DNA of 42,358 nucleotides from NCBI GenBank assembly GCA_903862595.1, contig CAIOYO010000065.1:1-42358 (forward strand), in the 5' to 3' direction. Below are positions 36,868 to 42,358 of the stretch, one piece after another. The position numbers and the translations under genes were made by a program. The stretch comes from an uncultured Opitutaceae bacterium (GTDB lineage: Bacteria; Verrucomicrobiota; Verrucomicrobiia; Opitutales; Opitutaceae). The stretch's first letter is position 1. Each line of letters begins with the position of its first letter. Below the pieces are notes generated by a model. The model ran no database searches, was not told the DNA's origin, and was given only the letters and a program-made list of their open reading frames with translations.

Positions 36868-38451
36868 ATGCGCCCCGCTCCGTTCCTTCCCCGTTGGTCG
36901 ACGTTCCGCGCGCGACGGGTCGCCCACGTTCTGCTCGGCCTGCTCAGCATCGGCCTCCTCACCGCGTCCGCTTTCGCGTCCACGGTCATCGCGCCCGCCG
37001 GCCCGCGCGTGCCGCGGTCGGTCGTGTTCATCCTCTCCGACGACCATCGCTACGATGCGATGGGGTTTCTCGGGCACCCGTTTCTCCAGACGCCCCACCT
37101 CGATTCCATCGCCACCCAGGGCGTGCACCTGCGCAACGCGTGCGTCACCACCGCGCTGTGCTCGCCCAGCCGCGCCTCGATCCTCACCGGCCTGACCTCA
37201 CACCGTCACCGCGTCGTCGACAACTACAACGCGATCGCGCCGGGGATGCGCTTCTTCCCACAGGATCTCCAGCAAGCCGGCTACCGCACCGCATTCATCG
37301 GAAAGTGGCACATGGGCGGCGAGTCCGACGCCCCGCGTCCGGGCTTCGATCACTGGGTGAGTTTCCGCGGCCAAGGCTCGTACCTGCCCGAAGCGAACGG
37401 GCTCAACGTGAACGGTCAGCGCGTCCCGCAACGTGGCTACATCACCGACGAACTCACCGACTACGCGATCGACTGGCTGAGAACCCAGCGACCGAAGGAG
37501 CAGCCGTTCTTTCTCTACCTGTCCCACAAGGCGGTCCACGCCAACTTCACCCCGGCCGAGCGGCACCGCGGCCGCTACGCCAACGCCGCCGTGCCGCGCC
37601 CCGGCAACGCCGACGAAACCCCCGCCGAACTCGCCGCCAAGCCCCGCTGGGTCCGCGACCAACGCAACAGCTGGCACGGCGCCGACTTCCCCTACCACAG
37701 CGACCTCGACATCGCGGACTACTATCGCAGCTACTGCGAAACGCTCCTTGCCGTCGACGACAGCGTCGGCCGCGTCCTCGCGCAGCTCAAGGAACTCGAC
37801 TGCCTCGAGGACACGCTGGTGATCTACATGGGCGACAACGGATTCATGTTCGGCGAGCACGGGCTGATCGACAAGCGCGTCGCCTACGAGGAATCCATCC
37901 GCGTGCCGCTGCTCATGCAGTGCCCCGCCCTGTTTCCCGGCGGCCGCACGGTCGACGAGGTGGTGGCGAACATCGATCTCGCGCCGACGATCCTCGAGGC
38001 CGTCGGCCTCACCCCGCAGCCCGGGCTGGACGGACGCAGCTTTCTCGGCCTCGCCCAGGGCAAGTCGGTGCCGTGGTGCGACGACTTCCTCTACGTATAC
38101 TACTGGGAGCGCAACTATCCCCAGACCCCGACGACCTTCGCGCTGCGGACGAATCGCTACAAGTACATCACGTACTACGGCATCTGGGACGTCGATGAAT
38201 TGTACGACCTCCGCGAGGATCCCGCGGAGCGGCGCAATCTCATCGCGAGCCCTGAGCACCGCGCGATCGCGCGCGACCTCGAGCAGCGGCTCTACCGCCG
38301 CCTCGCCGCGGAGGGCGGCATGCAGATTCCGCTGAACGCCCCCAAGGGCGGTATCTACAACAAGCGCCTCGCCCCCCGCGAAGGATCGGAAGCCGCCGAC
38401 TTCCCGCCCGCCCTCGTCGTGCCCGCGCCGCTCAACCGCGGCGCACAGTGA
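36868..38451 (+). CDS. Type I sulfatase, secreted
   Basis: 527 residues from ATG 36868. A signal peptide (AHVLLGLLSIGLLTASAFA) indicates export. The metal-site Asp pair is D58/D59 in LSDDHRYDAMG; the formylglycine site is C98 in CSPSR, with ASILTG after it; GKWHMGG, the substrate-region SHKAVHANFTP and GDNGFMFGEHG follow in order. The Cys-type site needs a formylglycine-generating enzyme or a radical-SAM maturase, neither of which is in the window. Overall pattern resembles N-sulfoglucosamine sulfohydrolase/arylsulfatase-like enzymes, but the substrate is unknown. The ceramidase-fold gene downstream beyond the tRNA is also exported. Confidence 0.94.
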   Translation: MRPAPFLPRWSTFRARRVAHVLLGLLSIGLLTASAFASTVIAPAGPRVPRSVVFILSDDHRYDAMGFLGHPFLQTPHLDSIATQGVHLRNACVTTALCSPSRASILTGLTSHRHRVVDNYNAIAPGMRFFPQDLQQAGYRTAFIGKWHMGGESDAPRPGFDHWVSFRGQGSYLPEANGLNVNGQRVPQRGYITDELTDYAIDWLRTQRPKEQPFFLYLSHKAVHANFTPAERHRGRYANAAVPRPGNADETPAELAAKPRWVRDQRNSWHGADFPYHSDLDIADYYRSYCETLLAVDDSVGRVLAQLKELDCLEDTLVIYMGDNGFMFGEHGLIDKRVAYEESIRVPLLMQCPALFPGGRTVDEVVANIDLAPTILEAVGLTPQPGLDGRSFLGLAQGKSVPWCDDFLYVYYWERNYPQTPTTFALRTNRYKYITYYGIWDVDELYDLREDPAERRNLIASPEHRAIARDLEQRLYRRLAAEGGMQIPLNAPKGGIYNKRLAPREGSEAADFPPALVVPAPLNRGAQ

Positions 38452-38586
38452 TCGAGCGGCAGGGCACCGTGGAGCCGATGGTCGGGTTGATCGGCTGCAT
38501 TTGCCCCCTGATGCTGCGGTGAACGCAAAAGGCTCGGGCGTTGACCCGGCGGCCGCGATGGATTTTCTCTCGGGGAAGCGAGGCGC

Positions 38587-38662
38587 GTCCCCATAGCTCA
38601 AGTGGATAGAGCAGTCGTTTCCTAAACGACTGATCCGTGTTCGAGTCACGGTGGGGGCACCA
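38587..38662 (+). tRNA. tRNA-Arg (anticodon CCT), CCA encoded
   Basis: Cloverleaf: acceptor GTCCCCA/TGGGGGC (one T-G wobble), D arm GCTC/GAGC, anticodon stem GTCGT/ACGAC around TTCCTAA (anticodon CCT, reading AGG), T arm CCGTG/CACGG with TTCGAGT, discriminator A and encoded CCA. No integrase or repeated 3' end is visible nearby. Confidence 0.95.
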
Positions 38663-38854
38663 GCCTTCGCCACGGCCCTGTCAGTAGGAACGCAGGCGCG
38701 AAGCAGCACAGCGGCCCAAGAGCCCGTTACGGCGGCGTCCATTCCCTGCCCGCACCCATCGATCTCGTCCGGCGCAAATCATCGTTGCCCTCGCTTCACG
38801 GGCAAAGACGGGTTCCACTCCGCCACGTCAATCGTCGTCCTCACTTCGACCGCC

Positions 38855-40306
38855 ATGACCTCCCGTTCGCGTCTGCCGATCTCCTTTGGCGCTTCATTCC
38901 GCTGCGCACCCACCGCCACTACCGCGCGCGGTCGATTGATCGGGCTCTTCGTTGTGCTGGCCCTCACCCTCTCCGCCAACGGCGCGCCTGTGCCGTCCGG
39001 TGGGTGGCGAGCCGGGGTGGCGCGAGAAAACATCACGCCACCCGCCGGGGTGTGGATGACCGGCTACGGGTCGCGCGACCGTCCGGCCGAGGGCACCGGG
39101 CAGGATCTGTGGGCCAAGGTGCTCGCGATCTCCGATCCGTCGGGTCGGCGCGCGGTGCTCGTCACGCTCGATCTGTGCGGCATCCCCCGCGAGTTTTCCG
39201 ACGCAGTCGCCAACGCCGTCAGTGACTCGCACGGCCTGCCGCGCAGCGCGGTGATGGTGAACGTCTCCCACACGCATTGCTCGCCGTTTCTTCGCGGCTA
39301 CCTGAACGGCCTTCGCGTGCTGCCGCCGGAGGCTGTGGCCCGCTCCGACGACTACGCCCTCACGCTGCGCACCGCAGTCACGCGCGCCGCGCGGGCCGCG
39401 CTCGATGCGCTGCAACCCGCCGCGCTGGCCTGGGGCGAGGACGAGGCCCACTTCGGTTTCAATCGCCGCGAAAACCCCGAGAAGGACGTCGCCGCACTGC
39501 GTGCAGCCGGCCAACTAAAGGGCCCGGTCGATCCACGCGTGCCCGTCCTCGCGGTGCGCACCGCCTCCGGCGAACTCGCCGCGCTGCTCGTATCGTACGC
39601 GTGTCACAACACGACGCTGTCGTACTTCCAGTGGCACGGTGACTACGCGGGCTCGGCGCAGCGTGAGCTGGAGCGACGTCATCCGGGCGCGACGGTGCTG
39701 TTCGCGAGCGGCTGCGGCGGCGACATCAACCCCGGACCACGGCGCCAGGTCGCGCTGGCGGAGCAGTACGGACGCGACCTCGCCGATGCCGCTGACCGCG
39801 CGCTGGCCCGGCCGCTGCAGGGAATTGACGGCACGCTCGGCACCGCCTTCGCGGACCTGCCTCTGCGCTTTGCCCGCGTCCCGACCGCGGCGGAGCGGGA
39901 AGCCGCCCGTACCAGCGGCGAACCGGCCCGCGTCGCTTGGGCCGCCGCCGTGAGCCGTGATCTCGCCGAGAAGGGCGAGGCGATCCTCGACTACGGTTAT
40001 CCGGTGCAGGCGTGGCGCCTCGGCAGCCTCGCGTGGCTCGCGCTCGGCGGCGAGGTGGTGGTCGACTACGCCCTGCGCTTCCGCGTCGAGGAAGGCCGCA
40101 GTCTCTGGGTATTTGGCTACTCCAACGATGTCATGGCCTACATCCCCAGCGAGCGCGTGCTCCGCGAAGGCCGCTACGAGGGCGACACGTCCATGTTGCC
40201 CTATGGTCGCCCGTCGCCCTGGGTCCCGGGCATCGAGGAGAAGGTGGTGCAGGCCGCCCGCGCGACGCTGCGGGAGGCGGAGCGTGCGGCGGCCGCGCCG
40301 CGCTGA
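38855..40306 (+). CDS. Neutral/alkaline ceramidase-fold hydrolase with Asn at the nucleophile position
   Basis: 483 residues from ATG 38855, with a signal peptide (GRLIGLFVVLALTLSANGA). The fold is recognised from WRAGVARENITPPAGVWMTGYG, LVTLDLCGIPREFSDAV, NVSHTHCSPF and SYACHNTTLS. Counterparts of the bacterial ceramidase zinc ligands are visible: H139/H141, H251, E400 in GGEVVVDYALRF and Y429 in VMAYIPSE. The motif that holds the nucleophile Ser in true ceramidases (GDVSPN) reads GDINPG here, with N292. It is shorter than full ceramidases and lacks their C-terminal Ig-like domain. So it is a zinc hydrolase of this fold whose substrate is probably not ceramide; exact reaction unknown. Confidence 0.85.
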   Translation: MTSRSRLPISFGASFRCAPTATTARGRLIGLFVVLALTLSANGAPVPSGGWRAGVARENITPPAGVWMTGYGSRDRPAEGTGQDLWAKVLAISDPSGRRAVLVTLDLCGIPREFSDAVANAVSDSHGLPRSAVMVNVSHTHCSPFLRGYLNGLRVLPPEAVARSDDYALTLRTAVTRAARAALDALQPAALAWGEDEAHFGFNRRENPEKDVAALRAAGQLKGPVDPRVPVLAVRTASGELAALLVSYACHNTTLSYFQWHGDYAGSAQRELERRHPGATVLFASGCGGDINPGPRRQVALAEQYGRDLADAADRALARPLQGIDGTLGTAFADLPLRFARVPTAAEREAARTSGEPARVAWAAAVSRDLAEKGEAILDYGYPVQAWRLGSLAWLALGGEVVVDYALRFRVEEGRSLWVFGYSNDVMAYIPSERVLREGRYEGDTSMLPYGRPSPWVPGIEEKVVQAARATLREAERAAAAPR

Positions 40307-40468
40307 GCCGTTCGCCAAGAGGAGGAGGCAGGGTGATGTCCGGCACCCGGCAACGGACCAGCCATCGCGCCGGGGGAATGGCGTGAGCTTCGATCGATGC
40401 TCGCCGCGCGCTTGCGCGCGGGGGCACGGTCCCTAGGGTCACGCGCAACGCGCCGCCCGGCGCGGTCG

Positions 40469-41698
40469 ATGGTCGCCTCCTCCTCACGTCCCTCGCTCCT
40501 GCTTCTAACCCATGAGTTTCCGCCGCGGCGCGGAGGCATCGCGACGTATGCCGAGGAGATGGCCCGCGCCGCCGTGGCATTGGGTTTCGCGGTCGAGGTC
40601 TGGGCCCCCGCCGCCGGAGCCTTGTCCCGCGCTCTCTCATCCGCAGCCCTCTCAGGCGAAACCCGCGCGGGCGCCGACGCCAGGGATGAGTCGCTCCCGT
40701 ACGTCGTGCGCCGCCTCCCGATCCGCGGGACGCACGGGCCGCGCTGCGTGCTGCGCACCGCGCGTGAACTCATCCGCGAGCGCGCGCGACTCCGCGAGGC
40801 CACCGTGCTGCTCGCCGAGCCCGGGCCCATGCTTGCGTGGATGGTCGCGGGGCTTCTGGTGGATCTCCAGCCACGCGCACTGCTGCTCGCCTTTCACGGC
40901 TCTGAACTCCTCCGCTGGCACGACGCCCCACTCATCCGCTGGGGGCTCCGCTCGTTGCTCCGGCGCGCGACGCGCGTGGCAACGCTGACCGCCTACACCG
41001 GAGGACTGCTGCGGGCGTATTTCCCGGAAGGCGCGGACAAGGTCTGCCGCACGCCCGGAGCGCCGCGGTCAAGGCGCTCCGTCGCGCCCGCCGCCGCGAA
41101 CACGGACCGTCGCGCCGACACCGGCGAGCGCCGCTTGGTCGTGCTGACGGTCGGTCGGCTACATCCACGCAAGGGCCAGGTGCAGACGCTCGCCGCGCTG
41201 CAACGCCTCGCCCCCGCGCTGCGGGCCCGCGTCGAGTACTGGATCGCCGGCGGCCAGAGCAAGGGCGGCTGCGGCGAGGCGTTGCGCGCCCAGGCCGCCG
41301 CGGGAGACGTGCCGGTGCGCTTCCTCGGCGAGGTCGCGGACGAAGAGCTGGACCACCTCTACGCCCAGGCGGATCTGTTCGCTCTGACGAGCGTCGAATA
41401 CGAACGCAGCGTGGAGGGATTCGGCCTCGTCTATCTGGAGGCAGCCGCGCACGGACTGCCGGCAATCGCGCACCGCGTCGGCGGCGTGGCCGAAGCCGTC
41501 ATCGACGGCGAGACCGGTCTGTGCGTGGCGCCCAACGATCCCGACGCTCTGACCGCCGCCTTCGCGCGGCTACTCGGGGACGCAGAGCTGCGACGGCGCA
41601 TGGGCGACGCGGCTCGCGTGCGGGCCCGCCTCGCGAACTGGACGGAGTCCGCTCGCGCCCTTCTCCTCTCCTCGCCACCGGCACCCGTTTCCCGATGA
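40469..41698 (+). CDS. GT4-family glycosyltransferase
   Basis: 409 residues from ATG 40469. GT-B fold: the N-terminal domain opens LLLTHEFPPRRGGIATYAEEMARA, and the C-terminal domain has VLTVGRLHPRKGQVQTL, VRFLGEVADEELDHLYAQADLFAL and the nucleotide-sugar motif EGFGLVYLEAAAHGLPAIAHRVGGVAEAV with the EX7E pattern. These retaining enzymes add sugars to lipids or polysaccharides. A hinge segment (CRTPGAPRSRRS) replaces the usual IPNGVD, which may affect the acceptor side. It overlaps the following thioesterase gene as ATGA. Donor and acceptor unknown. Confidence 0.92.
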   Translation: MVASSSRPSLLLLTHEFPPRRGGIATYAEEMARAAVALGFAVEVWAPAAGALSRALSSAALSGETRAGADARDESLPYVVRRLPIRGTHGPRCVLRTARELIRERARLREATVLLAEPGPMLAWMVAGLLVDLQPRALLLAFHGSELLRWHDAPLIRWGLRSLLRRATRVATLTAYTGGLLRAYFPEGADKVCRTPGAPRSRRSVAPAAANTDRRADTGERRLVVLTVGRLHPRKGQVQTLAALQRLAPALRARVEYWIAGGQSKGGCGEALRAQAAAGDVPVRFLGEVADEELDHLYAQADLFALTSVEYERSVEGFGLVYLEAAAHGLPAIAHRVGGVAEAVIDGETGLCVAPNDPDALTAAFARLLGDAELRRRMGDAARVRARLANWTESARALLLSSPPAPVSR

Positions 41699-42114
41699 TT
41701 CAATCCCGCACCCAGGTTACCGTCCGCTACGCCGAAACCGACATGATGGGCGTCGTCTACCATGGGAATTACCTCCCGTGGTTCGAAATCGGTCGCACCA
41801 CGCTGCTCCGCGAGCAGGGCCTGCCGTATCGCCAATTGGAGGAAGACGGCTTCCGCCTGCCCGTGCTGGAGGTGGCCTTGAAGTACCTGCGCCCGGCGGT
41901 GTACGACGACACGGTCACGATCGTCACCACCTTGCGCGAACGGCCGCTGCTCCGCATCCGACTCGAGTACGAGGTGTACCGCGGCGAGGAACTGCTCGCG
42001 ACCGGCAGCACGGTGCACGCCTTCATCGATCGCAGCGGCCGTCCGGTGCGCCCGCCGGCGGCGTTCAGCGCGACGATGGCCGGCTTGTTTCCGGCAACGC
42101 CGTCCGCGGGCTAG
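41695..42114 (+). CDS. ybgC: YbgC/FadM-like acyl-CoA thioesterase
   Basis: 139 residues from the ATG overlapping the glycosyltransferase stop. Hot-dog fold with the family signature VRYAETDMMGVVYHGNYLPWFE, where the Asp is the catalytic residue, followed by ALKYLRPAVYDDTVTI and TGSTVHAFID. Family members hydrolyse acyl-CoA or acyl-ACP thioesters; E. coli YbgC is associated with the Tol-Pal envelope system, but no tol genes are seen here. It abuts the convergent queG end with no intergenic bases. Confidence 0.9.
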   Translation: MIQSRTQVTVRYAETDMMGVVYHGNYLPWFEIGRTTLLREQGLPYRQLEEDGFRLPVLEVALKYLRPAVYDDTVTIVTTLRERPLLRIRLEYEVYRGEELLATGSTVHAFIDRSGRPVRPPAAFSATMAGLFPATPSAG

Positions 42115-42358
42115 CTAGCCGGCCTCCTCGCGACTCTCCTCCGCCGCGTACTCGGCGAGCACGAGCGGATCGGTCTCGGCCTCGCAGGCCGCCGCAAGGG
42201 TTGCACCGCCACCGAGTCGAAAGACGGCCCACACCGCGTGGGCGCGCACCACGGTCAACGGGTGCTGCGCGAGGGACTGCAACGCGGGCAGGTGCGCGGG
42301 ATCTCCGGAATTGCCCGCGACAATGCAGGCGTTCCGGAGCAGGCCGGAAAGCTTCAGC
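42115..42358 (-). CDS. queG: Epoxyqueuosine reductase, C-terminal fragment
   Basis: The last 80 codons of a minus-strand gene running off the window. The translation includes LLRNACIVAGNSGD, HLPALQSLAQHPLTVVRAHAVWAVFRLGG and ends AEYAAEESREEAG, which matches the HEAT-repeat C-terminus of QueG (RNA...GNSGD, VR.HA.WAL). QueG reduces epoxyqueuosine to queuosine in tRNA using cobalamin and iron-sulfur clusters; those domains lie outside the window. A generic HEAT-repeat protein is the alternative. Confidence 0.75.
   Translation of the reverse strand, partial: LKLSGLLRNACIVAGNSGDPAHLPALQSLAQHPLTVVRAHAVWAVFRLGGGATLAAACEAETDPLVLAEYAAEESREEAG

Noticed and set aside
38587-38662. tRNA-Arg as an integration site for a mobile element
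   Set aside because: No integrase, no repeat of the tRNA 3' end and no shift in gene character on either side.

Overview
The window is a gene-dense, GC-rich chromosomal segment of housekeeping and cell-envelope genes. It most likely comes from a Verrucomicrobiota member near Opitutaceae. The clues are a TonB-dependent receptor with an FEVTGSRIKR-type plug start, a secreted protein carrying the GFVVTGKTTK/VGPSLAAFGV module that I recall as abundant in Opitutaceae, a TorF-like porin, a sulfatase and a ceramidase-fold protein. This taxonomic call is inference. I see no insertion sequence, integrase, phage gene or CRISPR array.

Layout. 1-2.4 kb: the end of a peptide-type ABC importer operon (partial permease plus two overlapping ATPases). 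2.4-4.2 kb: a doubtful two-TM ORF, a secreted Ig-like protein and tRNA-Val(CAC). 4.2-9 kb: nth diverging from gcvP, with an unknown secreted protein coupled to gcvP by ATGA. 9.2-14 kb (minus): a TonB-dependent receptor, its terminator, then an S9 peptidase starting 7 nt after the terminator's T tract. 14-14.6 kb: a 558-bp gene-free stretch with an AT-rich, dyad-bearing half and a GC-rich, hairpin-rich half. 14.6-20 kb: xdhC-mocA, a TPR/LysM lipoprotein, kdsD and a class I fumarase. 20-23.4 kb (minus): trmH-like methyltransferase, polyprenyl synthase, ECF sigma factor and an overlapping membrane protein that is probably its anti-sigma.

23.5-30.9 kb holds six arginine biosynthesis genes: argB-argD-argF-argG on the minus strand, argJ divergent from argB, and argC on the minus strand convergent with argJ. 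They cover acetylglutamate phosphorylation, reduction, transamination, acetyl recycling, carbamoylation and citrulline-aspartate ligation; only argH (and a dedicated argA, if needed) is missing here. The leaders of argB, argF and argC each contain dyads or a small upstream ORF that may be regulatory.

31-42.4 kb: rplM-rpsI with a clear terminator, a TorF-like porin, a DUF423 protein, cca, transaldolase, a MOSC protein, a sulfatase, tRNA-Arg(CCT), a ceramidase-fold hydrolase in which the usual nucleophile Ser is Asn, a GT4 glycosyltransferase coupled to a YbgC-like thioesterase, and the C-terminal end of queG.

No large new system is obvious. The best leads are the predicted three-way-junction RNA in the argF leader, the structured segment upstream of xdhC-mocA, the leader ORF overlapping argB, and the Asn-substituted ceramidase-fold enzyme. 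All structures were found by eye and no folding or database search was run.
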